A DNA stretch of 64,000 nucleotides from Mytilisepta virgata (Eukaryota > Mollusca > Bivalvia > Mytilida > Mytilidae). A program made the position numbers and the translations under genes. Position 1 is the stretch's first letter. Every line of letters begins with the position of its first letter. Positions 46,961-61,400 of this stretch are shown piece by piece. The notes under the pieces were generated by a model. It searched no databases. It was given only the letters and a program-made list of their open reading frames with translations, and was not told where the DNA came from. The DNA is taken from assembly GCA_028015205.1 (NCBI GenBank), contig CM051520.1, positions 8,280,501 to 8,344,500 of the forward strand, in the 5' to 3' direction.

Positions 46961-48400
46961 AAAAATAGGACACGAGGTATTGTCTGTTGAAATAGGTAAT
47001 TCAAATTCTGTTTCCTTCATGACACTTACTGGCAAGGTGGAACAGTCGTAAATTGTTTTAGACTGTTGCTCATTTTTGATGTTATCAATCTTATCTGATA
47101 GTGATGTCTTACTGATACCATTTCCTTAAATATTCTTAATATATTAATGGTTACCCTCCAAGGCATTCAGATGTTTTGAACCATACCTGGGAATATTTAT
47201 GCACTGTTATTATTAGTAAGATTTTATTTTTGACCTTGAATCCTAATGATATTCATAATATACCCTGTGATACAAATGAAACAAAAAATACTAAATCGTG
47301 TCTTTGTAGGTATTGTGAATATAGCATCATTACATAATTTATACAGACAGAATAACAAATATATCACATGTGATATTCCATATACATGTATCATGTTTCT
47401 GGAAGGAGAGAGTATTATAATAATCCCTTATACATTGGTTCAACTGATAATGGAAAAATCTGTGCTTTGTAGTTTTCCAAATTTGTGTCTAGTGGAATCA
47501 TCCAAAATACAATTATTATCCATGATTAAGGCATTACTTTAAGATAAAAGCCTGCTCCATTGCTTGAACATTAACCATATGCATAGGTAGATTTTGTGTT
47601 CAGAGTTTATCAATAATATTCAGATCATACAGCCTGAATTTCTCACCTGCTCATTCCCACCAATTCAATTCATTTAATCTTATATATAAACACTTTATAT
47701 GAATAGACTTGGACCACAAGCTTGATTCCGCTCATACGACTTCGATTTTACTTGACAAAGATTGCTAGGTACTTCAGCAAGGCTTTAGTATCAAAGTTTA
47801 TTCCATGTAAATTCTCCAACTGTTAAAAAAACATTTAATTTTGATATTGGTCCTTTCAAAGATGCTTCATACCAACTTTCATATCTTGGCTATATAGATT
47901 TTTAAAATTTCTTTAATAAAATATAAACAAGTGGACACACTGAAATGTCTCGCCTGTTTTAGTGTTCACAATTTATGTTGAAAGTAATAAATTTATACAA
48001 GCTTTACATTAAATTAACATTTTAATGATGAATGAACATGAAGTCAAGGTGAGATAAATCATATCAGACAAACAATCTTTGATCAAAATATTGTAAAAAG
48101 TCATATTTTCATATTATCTAATTATGTTGCTATGCTAAAATAGTTTTTTCGTATCTCAATACTTATCTTAAGTTATTTCATATGTATACAAAAAATCAGT
48201 AAATGTGATTCTGCTGTGCAAACCAAATTTCGAAAGTTCTTCAATCTGTACATATTCAACCAATTAATCTTTACGGACTGAAGTGAACTGTATTCTATGT
48301 TAAACATTCATGCATGAGTGACCTTATTTTAACATTTTCATACTTTCCAATGTTTTTGTTAATCACTGTTTAGTAATGATCCGTTAAAATATTTTATTAT
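46961..48400. other. Unassigned AT-rich stretch
   Basis: No exon chain, RNA gene or repeat shared with other parts was recognised. The open frame at 47246-47542 lacks any domain. Confidence 0.4.
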
Positions 48401-48407
48401 TTAGCTG

Positions 48408-48592
48408 AAATTTGGCTTCCTATTTCGGTATTTTTGGTTATGAGTACTTCTTGTTTTAAAATAAGTTTGGTTTTTGGTCTTCCAAATGTTTCGGTTTTAA
48501 TCCTGCTGATGAGAGGTAACTCCTTGAAATGCGTCGTATACAGCATAGTATAAATTTACTATATCTAATATTAGTATCTTTGGATTGTTATT
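48408..48592 (-). repeat. Third copy of the 28316/28683 dispersed repeat
   Basis: The reverse complement matches 'ccgaaataggaagccaaatt', 'aagaccaaaaaccaaac' and 'cctctcatcagcaggatt' in order, ending at 'caatccaaagatactaatat'. Confidence 0.85.
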
Positions 48593-48699
48593 TTTATTAT
48601 CATTATAAATGTGATTTAAAGATTTTTATAAAATAATGAGACTATTTCAATATAAGTAATCAGCAGTTAAATAATAAAATTCATTCCATACAGCAAATA

Positions 48700-49270
48700 T
48701 AGTTGACCTATTACTTATAGCATCTGAGAAGACCAAACAACAGAAACTTAACATTGACCAATGAACCATGAAAATGAGATCAAGGTCAGATGAAACCTAT
48801 CAGACAGACATGCACACCTTACGATCATTCCAAACACCATATATACTGTAAATTCAGAAATTATTCCGTGCATTTATTATTGCTATTTTGTCATTTTAGA
48901 CCAAAATGCGATATTGAGAAAAATCCCACTTCATTCATATAAAAAAATTCCAAAATGCGAGTTTAAAATATTGCGATTACAAGCCTGTTGCATTTTTCGC
49001 AATAATAAAAACATCGCAAAAATAATTTCCGAATTGACAGTAGTTGACCTATAACTTATAGTATCTGAGAAGAGGACCAAACAAGAGAAACTTAACATTG
49101 ACCAATGAACCATGAAAATGAGGTCAAGGTCAGATGAAACCTGCCAGACTGACATGCACATCTTACAATCATTCCATACACTAGTACCACATATAGCTGA
49201 CCTATAACATATAGTTTCTGAGTACACCTTACAATCATTCCATACACCAGATATAATTGACCTATTGCTT
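48700..49270 (+). repeat. Tandem dispersed repeat, group 2
   Basis: Units contain 'accaatgaaccatgaaaatg', 'ggtcaaggtcagatgaaacc', 'cagactgacatgcaca' and 'caatcattccatacac'. They are interrupted at 48850-49030 by an unrelated AT-rich block with 'aaaatgcga' repeats. The family continues after the next element at 50705. Confidence 0.75.
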
Positions 49271-49285
49271 ATGGTATTTGAACAA

Positions 49286-50706
49286 GAGGCTCATCAGAGC
49301 ATGTATCGCTCACCTGGAGTCTAGTTTTCATTGGACAATTTAATCAACTATTTGACCAAGTTTGTTGCAATTGGTTCAATTGTTCAGGGAAAATTTGTTG
49401 AAGATTTATTTTTCATAAGGTTTAATGTTAAAATATGTTCCCTGATGGTAGTAATCCGGGCAGGAAGTTGATAAAATTGACCAGGAATAAGGGTGAACCT
49501 TAAATAAATGTAACAGAACCCGACCTCAAATTACACAAACCAATAACTCCTAAATAGAATTTGGGATTCCCTTCAAAATTCCAGCGTAGGTAGATCTCAA
49601 CATGGCAAACATTTTTCAAATTTACATTTCACTTCTATCTCAAATAGTTTTGGAGATAAATGACAAAAAATATTAAAATTTTGAAAATTTGACGTAAAAA
49701 GGGCAATAACTCCTAAATGGGTTTTGGAATTTCCTTCAAAATTTCAGGATAGGTAGATCTTGTCATGCTGATCAATTTTACCCGTCAGATTTTTGATATC
49801 TGTAACGGTTTTTAAGTTATAAGCCAAAAACAACACATCCGACCCCTATATTCTATTTTTAGCTACGACAGCCAAGTTTTATGTCAGATTAAAAAAAATT
49901 GAGGATCATTTTAGAGGACATGTCATAGATCATTCCTATTAAGTTTCAAACTAATCGGCCCAGCGGTTTCAGAGGAGAAGATTTTTGAACGAAAAAATTT
50001 TGAAAATTTGACAAAAAAAGGACAATAACTCCTATATGGGTTTTTGAATTTCCTTCAAAATTTAATGGTAGGTAGATCTTGTCATGCTGATCAATTTTAC
50101 CCCAGTCAGATTTTTGATATCTATAACGGTTTTTAAGTTATAAGCCAAAAACAACACATCCACCCCTATATTCTATTTTTAGCTACGACAGCCATGTTTT
50201 ATGTCAGATCAAAATAAATTGAGGACCATTTGTAGAGGACATGTCATAGATCATTCCTATTAAGTTTCAAACCAATCGGCCCAGCAGTTTCAGAGGAGAA
50301 GATTTTTTAATGTTAAAATTTTGAAAATTTGAAGAAAAAAGGGCAATAACTCCTAAATGGGTTTTGGAATTTCCTTCAAAATTTCAGGGTAGGTAGATCT
50401 TGTCATGCTGATCAATTTTACCCCGTCAGATTTTTTATATCTGTAACGGTTTTTAAGTTATAAGCCAAAAACAACACATCCGACCCCTATATTCTATTTT
50501 TAGCTACGACAGCCATGTTTTACGTCAGATCAAAAAAAATTTAGGACATGTCATAGATCATTCCTATTAAGTTTCAAACCAATCGGGCCAGCGGTTTCAG
50601 AGGAGAAGATTTTTGAATAAAAAGTTTACGACAGACGGACGGACGGACGGACGACGGACGAAAAGTGATGGCAAAAGCTCACATGGCCTTTGGCCAGGTG
50701 AGCTAA
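49286..50706 (+). mobile_element. Interspersed element: hairpin ends, tandem ~310-bp core
   Basis: It starts 'gaggctcatcagagcatg', 'tatcgctcacctg' and ends 'agctcacatggcctttggcc', 'aggtgagct', so the outer ends are partly inverted. The core is three tandem units, each with 'caataactcctaaatggg', 'ggtagatcttgtcatgctga', 'cgacagcca' and 'ggcccagcggtttcagagga'. A GACG run precedes the 3' end. It splits the repeat array that continues on both sides. No protein is encoded. Confidence 0.8.
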
Positions 50707-51240
50707 AAACGGACCAAAACCAAAAATAAAAATGAACATTGACTAATGAACCATGAAAATGAGGTCAAGGTCAGATGAAACCTGCCAGAGTGACATGTAC
50801 CCTTTACAATCATTCCATACATCACATATAAATGATCTACTGCTTACAGTATCTGAGAAACTGACCTAATCATGTAACTTTAACCTTGATAACTGATCCA
50901 CGAAATGAGGTCGAGGTCAGGTGAACCCTGTCTGACTGACATTTAAACGTTGCAAGGAACCTATTTACCAAATATAGTTATCCTATTACTCATAGTGAGT
51001 GAGAAATTCACATGGCAAAAAAAGAACTATACATTTTTTTCAAGCAGTCGCAGAACCATGAAAAGGATGTCAAGGACAATAGACATATGACAGACGGAAA
51101 GTTCATAATATATGGTATCTGCATACAAGGTATGAAGCTTTATACAAATAATTTAGGCCGCCGCCGTCAGATAGTAATGCCTATGTCTCCCTCTGCGACT
51201 TTCGTTCGCAGTTGAGACAAAAATTTGGCAGTTGTTGGAC
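50706..51240 (+). repeat. Tandem dispersed repeat, group 2 continued
   Basis: The units 'actaatgaaccatgaaaatg' and 'ggtcaaggtcagatgaaacc' resume directly after the element at 49286-50706. The end block 'gccgccgccgtcagatagta' and 'gacaaaaatttgg' matches the end of group 1. Confidence 0.75.
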
Positions 51241-51329
51241 ACAACAGGGTAACATGTATGAATGCTTTATGCTAAGTCTCAGTTCATTTTACCCAGGGAC
51301 TTCAGAAAAACAAAAAGAAACTAGAGATT

Positions 51330-53960
51330 GTGTGTCAGTGTAAGACACAAATGCCCCTTCCTCCTGCAAATTGAATCCTGATCTATTTTTTATAACAGGA
51401 AATCGTTATGAGAATTATTTTAAATATATGAAAGTTTCATGATACTAGTACAATGTATATTCTGCTTACATTAACTTTTAACCATTAAAAATAAGTCATC
51501 CATAATGCTAAACTGTTTCTGCCGAAAGGACCCAAACACTAAAATTTAATGGAATCACTCAAGAATGAAATGTAGGTCATGTGGACTTATATGTCGGTGA
51601 TCTCTGTTGAACTAAGATGATTGCAGTTGTAATATATTGATATATCAACGTGGGTTTTATTTAGAAACAGACTAAAATGCAAAAATTTATTCAAAGTCAC
51701 TCTACCATAAAAGTGTATGTCACAGTAACTTAAATGTAACAGAACTGTGTTGTACTATATAAGATGATTGCAGTGGTGAAATATCATTAATATATTACAA
51801 TAGGTCGATCCTTTCAAAATAAACCTAAATTTGCACTTGGATTTAACTTTTCATCTTGAACAGACTAAAAATTTAAGTGCTGCAGTCAATTTGGCTGGTT
51901 TTTTTTATAGGATCCTATATGAAACTAAATTCGGCGGTGGCGGCCATCTTGGTTGAGAATTCAGGTGACTGAACACAATTCTGAAAGAGAACCATCTACG
52001 AACCAAAGCTGCCAACTTTAGTTTCAATTGGCTCAGTAGTTTCAGACGAAAAGATTTTTGAGGGAATTTCCCATAGGGTTCTATGTTAAACTAAGTTCAG
52101 CTGTGGCGGCCATCTTTGTTCACAGTCCACAAAATCGAACACATGTCTGAAAGAGTACCTCCTTAGGACCATTGCTGCAAAGTCTAGTTCCAATTGGTCA
52201 AGTGGTTTCAGACAAGAAGATTTTTCAACGAATTTTCCCATAGTGCCCTATGTTAAACTAAGTTCGGCTGTGGCGGCCATCTTGGTTAACAGTCCGGGTC
52301 ATCGGACACATTTCTGAAAGAGGACCATCTAAAGACCACTGCTACAAATTCTAGTTCTAATTGGCTTAGTGGTTTCAGACAAGAATATTTTCGAGTGAAT
52401 TTCCCATAGGGTCCTATGTTAAACTAAGTTCGGCTGTGGCGGCCATCTTTGTTCACAGTCCATGAAATCGGATGTATTTCTGAAAGAGGACCTAAGGACG
52501 ATTGCTGCCAAGTCTAGTTCCAATTGATCAAGTGTTTCATACATGAAGATTTTTCAATTAATTTTACCATAGGGCCCTATGTTAAACTAAGTTCAGCTGT
52601 GGTGGCTATCTTGGTTAACAGTCTTGAGTCATCAGAGATAACCCTACAAAAGAACCTCCTAAGGACCAATACTGCAAAATTTGGTTAAAATTGGCCTTGT
52701 AGTTTCATTTTAGATTTTTGATATTCATTCCCTCTTTTTTTCTATTTTTAGTAACAGCAGCCTTGTTGGTTGGAAGCCAGTAGTTTCAGAGGAGCAGATC
52801 TTTAAAGAAAAGATTATGCCGGATGTTGTCTTTAAAGGTCCAAAACTCCTATAAGGGGTCAATCAATGATTTTGGTCATGTTGACTTATTTGTAGATCTT
52901 ACTTTGTTGAACGTTTTTGCTGTTAACAGTTTGTCTTTATAATAATATTCAAGATAATAACCTAACACTGCAAAATTTCATTAAAATTTACAATTCAGGG
53001 GCAATAACCCAACAAAGGGTTGATCGATACGTCTGAAAATTTCAAGGCAGGCAGATCTTGACCTGATGAACATATTTACCCCCATGTCAGTTTTGCTCTA
53101 AATGCTTTAGTTTTTGAGATACAAGACAAAAACTGCAGTTTACCCCTATTTACTATTTTTAGTAATGTCGGCAATGTTGGTTGGCAGGCGGGATCATTGG
53201 ACATATTTTTTAAACTAGATACCCTAATGATGCTTGTGGCCAAGTTTGGTTCCATTTGGCTAAGTATTTTCAGAGAAGATTTTTGTAAAAGCTAACAGAC
53301 GACGATGGACGCCAAGTGATGAGAATAGCTCACATGATCCTGTGAGCTAAAAATATAATCAAAGTCACTCTACCATAAAATGTAGGTCATGGCGACTCAA
53401 ATTCTGCTGAGTTGTGTTGTACTATACAAGATGATTCTAGTGGTGAAATAAACCTAAATGCAAAAATTTTACCAAAGTCACTCAAGGAAAAAATATAGAT
53501 CATGGTTACTCAAATGTTTGACTTTAGATGTACTATTAAGATGTATGAATAATTTCATTGATACCGGTATATCTCGAGAAATCACCCTAAATGGAAAAAC
53601 TTAACCAAGTCACTCATGCAGGATATATGGTTCATATTGATCCAACTGTTGGAGAAATGCGTGAATGTAAGAAGATTATAGCGGCGAAGTATTATGGATA
53701 TAAAATCATGGATTCCTAGAATATGAAATTAAAGGCAAAACTTTTCCGAGTCACTCATGCATTACATGTAGGTCAAAGTGACCCAAATGTTGTTGATCTG
53801 TGTTCAGTGTTATAAGAGGATTGTAGTGGTAATATATTAATATATCTTTATGGGTTTTTCAGAAATGAACCAAAAACTTAACCAAGCTAGACGGACAGAC
53901 AAGTGTAAATCTATATGCCCTTTCCACATTTGTGGATGGGGCATAAAAAAAGTTATCAGA
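51330..53960 (+). repeat. Composite of two tandem-monomer elements
   Basis: 51540-51830 and 53349-53950 belong to one family ('caaagtcactctaccataaa', 'atgtaggtcatg', 'agatgattgcagtggt'), ending 'ccacatttgtggatggggca'. Inside it, 51870-53348 is a second element of monomers with 'ggtcctatgttaaactaagt', 'tcggctgtggcggccatctt' and 'gtttcagacaagaaga', ending 'agctcacatgatcctgtgag'. The inner element has split the outer one. It lacks the 'gaggctc' left end. Confidence 0.7.
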
Positions 53961-54470
53961 AAACAGAAGCCAAAGAACCATGTGATTTGATGTCTGTCAA
54001 CTGTTCAGAAACTTTTACAGGATAAATATTGTCAAATCCAGAAATCCTGCTAATTACGTAAAACTTTTCATGCAAGCAAATCCAATGAACTAACTTGAAT
54101 CAATGTAGGTAAGAATAGTCTACTTCAGAACTAGATCCACACGAGCATGACTTTCAAAGGCACTTATTTTAACATGGTCCACATGGGAAATTTTATACAA
54201 AGATAGTCTGACACCACTGAGTAAATAAGAACTGAATTTTACATAAACAGTTCCTAGATAATCCTCCTAGAGGAATGGCTCAACATGCCAACAAAGATGG
54301 CTGCCACCACTGAAAACTCCTTGGAAACTGAGCTTCGGAGACAAACAATTCCAAAACAGCAGTAACAGCACTACAAACTGTTGCTCTCTTTGTTTACATT
54401 TGATAATAAACAGCTGCGCCACGAGCGCATGATACGCCCGTCGTCTTGTGAAAAAAACATAGTAAATGTT
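53961..54470. other. Unassigned stretch
   Basis: No gene or repeat shared with other parts of the window was recognised. Confidence 0.35.
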
Positions 54471-54474
54471 TTTG

Positions 54475-55600
54475 GAATCATCCTTTATTTAGTGGAGCTG
54501 CTGGTGGAATGTATATGGAAACCCAGCAAAACATAAGCATGTAAACTTTTAAGCAATAGAGATACGGCACCAAATGTGACCAAAAAAGACTACCTTTTTT
54601 ACCAAAAAACTCAATAAAAGTTCAATAACTCAAAAATAAAATAATCGTCACGAAAAAGTATACAGATCTTCAGATTAATATAACAAAGAAGTGTGTAAAG
54701 TTTTATGGATTAATCGTAAATCATTTTGGAGATACGGTGCGACATGTGAAACACCCCCCCCCCCCCCCTTTTTTTTTTACAAAAAACTCAATAACCCTAA
54801 AATAAAATTTTGAATCATCACCAAAAAGTATACAGATCTTTAGATTAATATAACTAAGAAGTGTGTAAAGTTTTATGCAATAATCATAAATCGCTTTTTG
54901 AGATATGGTGCGACATGTGAAACCCCCCCCCCTTTTATTTTTTTACAAAAAACTCAATAACCCTAAAATAAAATTTTGAATCATCACCAAAAAGTATACA
55001 GATCTTTAGATTAATATAACTAAGAAGTGTGTAAAGCTTTATGCAATAATCATAAATCTTTTTTGAGATATGGCGCGACATGTGAAACCCCCCCCCCCCC
55101 CCCCCCTTTTTTTTTTATAGAAAAAGATTAATATAACTAAAAAGTGTGTAAAGTTTTAAGCAATAATCATAAATCGTTTTTGAGATATGGCGCGACATGT
55201 GAAACCCCACCCCCCCCCCCCCCCCCCCCCCCCCTTTTTTTTTACAAAAAACTAAAAAACTCTAAAATAAAATTTTGAATCATCACCAAAAAGTATACAG
55301 ATCTTTAGATTAATATAACTAAGAAGTGTGTAAAGTTTTAAGCAATAATCATATGTGACATGTGAGAAAAACACTTCTGTTTTAGTTACAAAGTCCCATA
55401 ACTCAAAAAGTTTTAATCTTATTTTCACCAAAAAGTATACAGATCATTTGTTTCATAAGAAACATCTATGTTAAGTTTCGTGAAATTTGGACGAGTAGTT
55501 CTCAAGTTACGGTGCGACATGTATACAACGGACAGACAGATAGACGGACGCCAAACATTTGTATACCATAATAGTCCCGTCAAAATTTTGACGGGCATAT
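54475..55600 (+). repeat. Tandem array with long poly-C/poly-T tracts
   Basis: Six or so units of about 110-190 bp carry 'caaaaagtatacagatcttt', 'agattaatataactaagaag', 'tgtgtaaagttttatgcaat' and 'tatggtgcgacatgtgaaac'. Four contain a C run of 9-30 bases followed by a T run (54757-54775, 54925-54940, 55088-55116, 55206-55246). It ends in 'gacagacagatagacggacg'. The homopolymers are likely to vary in length or be misassembled. Confidence 0.85.
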
Positions 55601-58482
55601 CAAAAAGACTCATCAGTTGTGGTGGGCATGTTAAAATAATGGATTAAACTATTTTTAAACTTGTTATAGTCTCTGTTCTGTATGCAGCCTTTAACACATT
55701 GTCACATTTAGTAACTGACATTAATCGTAGTAACATATATAAATCAGAAAAAAATTATGGTCAACAGGTACTCTTTAATTCAGAACATGCTATTGCTGTT
55801 TATGTTACAATTTCTTACAATTTGTTTGATATTCATCATAAAAATATCCTTATCATACATTCTCAATTAAATTCCAAAACTTTATATATAAACATCAGAA
55901 ACTGAACAAAAAATATATTATTGTTTTAAAGATATCTGCCTACAGGGTACATAAACAGCTGGGTACATCTTCAATAGACTGCCTTCTCGTGTCCACGGTG
56001 TGGATGTGGATGATGTGAAGGCATGTGAAGGCAGTAAACCTAATGAATTCTTACTACATATGAATACCGTAATTACTATAAAATTCAAGGGATATTTAAA
56101 TTTTTGACACTTGCAAAATATTGTCAAAGGTAAGATCAATGTTACCATGTGATGACAGTTGCTAATTCTAACTTTCTCCCTAAATTTATTACTATAAGCC
56201 TTTATCAAGCGCTAACTTCATTTTTCAAAACCATTTAAGCCAACTATTTTATTTTAAATGATTGAAACTCTGTATGAAGTGAAAGCAGTGAACCTAATGA
56301 AGTCTTAAGTGATATGACTATGGGTAGAATACAAAGTAACAATTCTTCAAAATTAGAGTCACATTACATAAAATGTATGAGGGACTATTAATCTCTGAAA
56401 GTAAAGATGTCTCGGGGAGTTACTAATAAACTGAGTAGCTCCCTCTATCTACACCAAAGAACAGGGTATATAAAACAAATAACCAGTTGAAAGAAACCCA
56501 GAATTATCTCCTGTTATTTGGTTAGAAGAGATTAAATGACTAATATAGCTGTTCTATAGAGGACTTTGACATAAATTTACATTCTAAATACCAATAGCAC
56601 CACTTTATATATTCACAAATTTAATAATGGATGAAACAGACTCTAAGTTGTAGCTGTGACAAATTATAATGTCATTAACCATTCAGAACAAGGTATTGTC
56701 TGCAGTAAAATTTCACTATTATCTATCTGTATTTTTTTTCCTTTTTTTAACGATGTGTTTAAAACATCAGAGGTGAAAAGTTTGCTTCTCATTTTGCTGT
56801 CCCTCTGTACAGTAATTTACAAATCTTGCCTGATGTCTTTTACACTTCATTTTCAAAGTATGTTTACTGTAGCATTAGATGTCCTTTAAATATAAAACTT
56901 TTGTAACAGGATCAAACTCATGTATTAAATTTAATTAAGCGCTATGCATAAATGTCAGTGAAATGTCCTAATATTACACATTTTCTCCTTAATATGTGAA
57001 AAAATACCAGTATCACATGTAACCACCTATAACAATAGCATGGAAAAATAAATAACTATATCTACAGATGTACAGAGGATTAAGGTATATGGACCGTAAT
57101 TGGTTATTCCAAATGTCACAGGTGTTCCATGTAAATCTGATGTAATGACAATGACCATGGTAATTGTTGCCAAAGTTCAAAAACACTGTATATCTATTTA
57201 TTTTCACAACATCACATGCAATCTATGAAGTATTTTTCAATGTCAGAAAGTTGTATCTGTGTGATTCCTGCTTTAATCCCCCTTATTTAATTTATTTAGG
57301 ATTAAAAATAATTATGATTTACAGCCATTATCATTTATGGGCTGGATACCGGAATACATGTGTTAGGACCCATAATTAATTTCCATACTAAATAAAAAAT
57401 ATCAAAACCCAAACACAAACATAATGAACTGGAAAATATGTAGGGCAATACTTAATTGTCAGAAGTTCAACAACAGAAGTATTAGAACCTGTCTGGAGTG
57501 ACCAATATCTACCAGTTCATGTTATACAGTATACTGGGGTCTTAAAAAACCACCAACCCCCTTCATGCTATCCAGAATGACTTTTATTTAGACAGTTAAT
57601 CTGTACAATAGATTTATTTACATCTAGTAATGACACATTTTTACAAACACAGAGCACCTATTCATGACAAGATTTTTGTTACACAGGTTTTACCTTAAAT
57701 GTTTATCAAGTTACTATTTGATTAATTCTTGTTATATTTATGAAATATAATGTGTGTTTAAGGTAACAAAATATTGTATAGCTAGCTCGCAAACAATGGT
57801 TCAAGATTATCATTTCCAACCTACCATGTTAAATTCTAAAAGAGGAAAACTTTAAGACCATTGATATCAAGTTTTGTTTAAATTGGCTCTAAAGAATTCT
57901 GACAAGAAGATCTTTGTTATCCATAAAGTTCTTTGCTTTCCTAGATCCATTATTTAGCAGGTAGGAACCTACTAATAAAGGACCATTTGTGACAACTTTG
58001 GTTTTAACTGGTTCAAGAAGACATCGGAGTGAATTTTCTACGGGTCATTCGTAAAAAAATAAATCTACATCTAGAGGGAATCTTGATTGGTGGTTGGGGA
58101 CGTTACATATACATGATATAATTCTGGAAGAGGACAACCTAAGGACTCTAACCCCCAGTGTGGTCATATGTGTAGTAAGATGAAGAATTCCAAGTGAAAC
58201 CAATAGGTCACAGTCACAGACCTTTGATCCATAATGATACACTAGGAATTCTGTAATATTGTGTGGCCATAAGTAGATGTATAATTAATTTCCAGGTGTA
58301 TAACAATTAACTTGTGTTCGAAATGTTGATACATATGATTTACACAGTGCATGTATTTCTTTCCTGATGAAAATGCAATCTAAAGCTGTCCAACAGAATA
58401 GATTAAAGTTAAATAGTTAATTAATTACTCCAAAACTTTCAAACAAATAAAATAACAGTCCTATAATAAAATATATTAAGTC
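55601..58482. other. Intergenic stretch downstream of GCN1, nothing recognised
   Basis: I see no coding exon chain or RNA gene. Weak similarity to the tandem-monomer elements appears around 57830-58060 ('gacaagaagatctttg', 'caagaagacatcggagtgaa'). The 3' UTR of GCN1 should lie at its right end, but no clear AATAAA was found there. Confidence 0.4.
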
Positions 58483-61400
58483 TTATTTGAGCACAGTATC
58501 ATCAATGGGTTCCAATGGCGGCTCCGGCTGTTTACATAATTTCACCAGAGATTTGTATACAAGTTCATTTAATGACTCTTTCATCCCAGCATCCAAACTG
58601 TTAGATACATTCTGAAAAAGAAATACGTTTTCCTTTAATAATAACCTTTTCAATGGCTATTTTATTATTATATCCATACTAACTCAAGTTGATATTAAGC
58701 GACATCTAATTCTCACTCATTGTGAAACATATAATTATCTTTTTTTTCTGAAACTTTAAGTCCTGTTAATTCAGGAATTTATTTCTAAATGCAAATTTTT
58801 GACAACAAATACTAATGCAGGAAATACATGCTATTAGATTACTGTTAATTTGTTTGTGACTCTATTATTGTGACTCTAAGAAAATCAACACTAATGCAAG
58901 ACAAAGAATTGTAATCCATTTACTGGAAAAATTAATAATGTGAGTTTGAATAATTGAGATGGTCCTCCTCACCGTTAATAACAATAAACCAGAGGCTCCA
59001 AGAAGCCTGTATCGCTCACGTGATATTTCCATTTGTTCATTGTTAAAGGACCTTGAGATTAACATCCATGCCATTTTTAGTTTCAATCCATTCAGTAATT
59101 TTCAAGAAGCCGATTGTATGTAATTCCCAAAATGTCTTATGTTAAACTAAGTCTTCCCCCGACGGCCATCACGGATGACAGATCGACACCAAAGTAACAA
59201 CACTTGGTCAGAACATCATAAGGAACATTCAAGCCATTTTTGGTTTCAATCCATTCAGCAGTTCTCTAGAAGAAGATTTCTGTATGTATTGCCCATTGGG
59301 TCCTGTCTTGAACTAAGTCCCCTGCTGGTAGCCATCTTGGACTACATATCAGCACCAAAGAAACAACACTTGGTCAGCACATTATAGGGAAAATTCAGGC
59401 CGTGTTTGGTTTTGATCCATTTAGCGGTTCTCTAGAAGATTTTTGTACCTATTTCCAGTTGGGTTCTATGTTCATTAAAGACCCTCCCTGGCAGACATCT
59501 TATATGATGGATTGGCACCAAAGTAACAGCACATGATCAGCACCACATAAAGATCATCAAATATAAAGAAATATGATGTCAGATCAAAAATGATTTTTCA
59601 CATAATTTTCAATCACAATTTGAGAAGTCAAAATAATGTTTTGAAAGAGTAAACTGATCAAGGCTTATCATAAGGAACACTCCTCCAAAGTAAGTAGAAA
59701 AGTAACAACACTATTGATGGTTACTTGAGAGATATATCTATATTATGTTTGATTTCAATCGATTTAGTGTTTCACAAGAAAAAGTCAATTTTATGCATTT
59801 CCCATAGACTTCTAGTACGTAGTTTTTGTATGTATTTCCCATAGGGTCCTTTGTTAAACTATGTCCCCTCTGCTGGTGGCCATCTTGGATGACAGATCAG
59901 CACCAAAGTTTTGTTTGTTTGTTTAGTTGGGGTTCAACGCTGTTTTCAGCACATTTGGCTATTTCGCGGCGGCCAGTTTTTATTGGTAGAGGAAGCCGGA
60001 GTACCTGGAGAGAACCACGACCTTCGGTAGGAAAATTGGCAATCCTTGTCAGTTAAGATCTGAGTCGAACACACCCTGCCACAGTTGAGATTCGAACTCA
60101 CAACCCCAGCGTTGACAGGCTAGTGATCATTTGTAGTCATGACGAACTACCTAGACCACTCGGCCACAGAGGCCCCCAGCACCAAAGTAACAAGACTTTG
60201 GTAGCATCTCATAAAAAACATTCATGCTATGTTTGGTTTCAATTCATTCGATCATTTTTCTATGTATTCCCATAGGCACCTATGTTAAAGTAAGTCCCCC
60301 ACTGGTGGTCATCTTGGATAACGGATCGGCAGCAAAGTTATGACACTTGATCAGCACCTCATAATGGACATTCATGCAATGTTTTGTTTCAATCCATTCA
60401 GCAGTCCTCTATAACTAGATTTCCCAAGGGGTTCTATGTTGAACTAAGTCCCCTGATGGCGGCCAACTTGGATGATGGATTGGCAACAAAGTAACAGAAC
60501 TTGGTCAGTACCTCATTAGGAGCATTCATTTTGTTTCAATACATTTAGTGCCCCCTAGAATAAGATTTTTGTATGTATTGTGCATTGGGTCCAATCTTAA
60601 ACTAAGTCCCCTGCTGGTAGCCATGTTTGATGACGGATTAGCACCAAAGCAACACTTGGTCAGCATCTTGTAAGGAACATTTGTGCCATGTTTCCCTCAA
60701 TCCATTCAGGAGTTCTCTAGAAGTAGTTCAAAATGTGAAATGTGAACAGATGACGCATATAAAGTGATAGCAATAGCTCACATGATGCCACACTTGTCTA
60801 CGAAACAAGTTTATTTGATTTCCGTAAAAAAAATTGCCACTCTTCCGGAATTTTTGCATAAAAATAAAATTATAAATTTGGAGCCAAAAGAACTTTTTAG
60901 ACCAACACTGATCAAGTGAAAATGAAAGTAAATAAACAACCTATCAATGATCATGGCAGTGGTTTAATCTTAACATTCACTCTAAACAAGTCATTCCATG
61001 GACTATAATGCCTGTTCAGTCTACAATTTCCGTAGAACATCTATGCATAAACCATTTGGAGGAGAAAAAGATGCAATTCGAGGCATTGGGAGCATCTTGC
61101 CCAATTTTATAATAAAAAGGTCATAGAAGTGAATGCGTTCAAACTAGATTTGTATGTCGCCAAAATAATCACCTAAATTGAAAATCAGTTGCCTCTTTTG
61201 ACATGAAGATATAGTACAAAAATAAATTCCCTACCTACCATGCCATTTTTTGTAAAATGAAGTGTCTGAGAACCAGAGCATTTATTTCAGGTGGCCTTAC
61301 AGTATATAATAATTAAAACACACAATGGTTATCAATATCATTCTCAAACAAATAAAGACACAATATTTCAAATCATGGCAATTTTCATCATCTTATTTTT

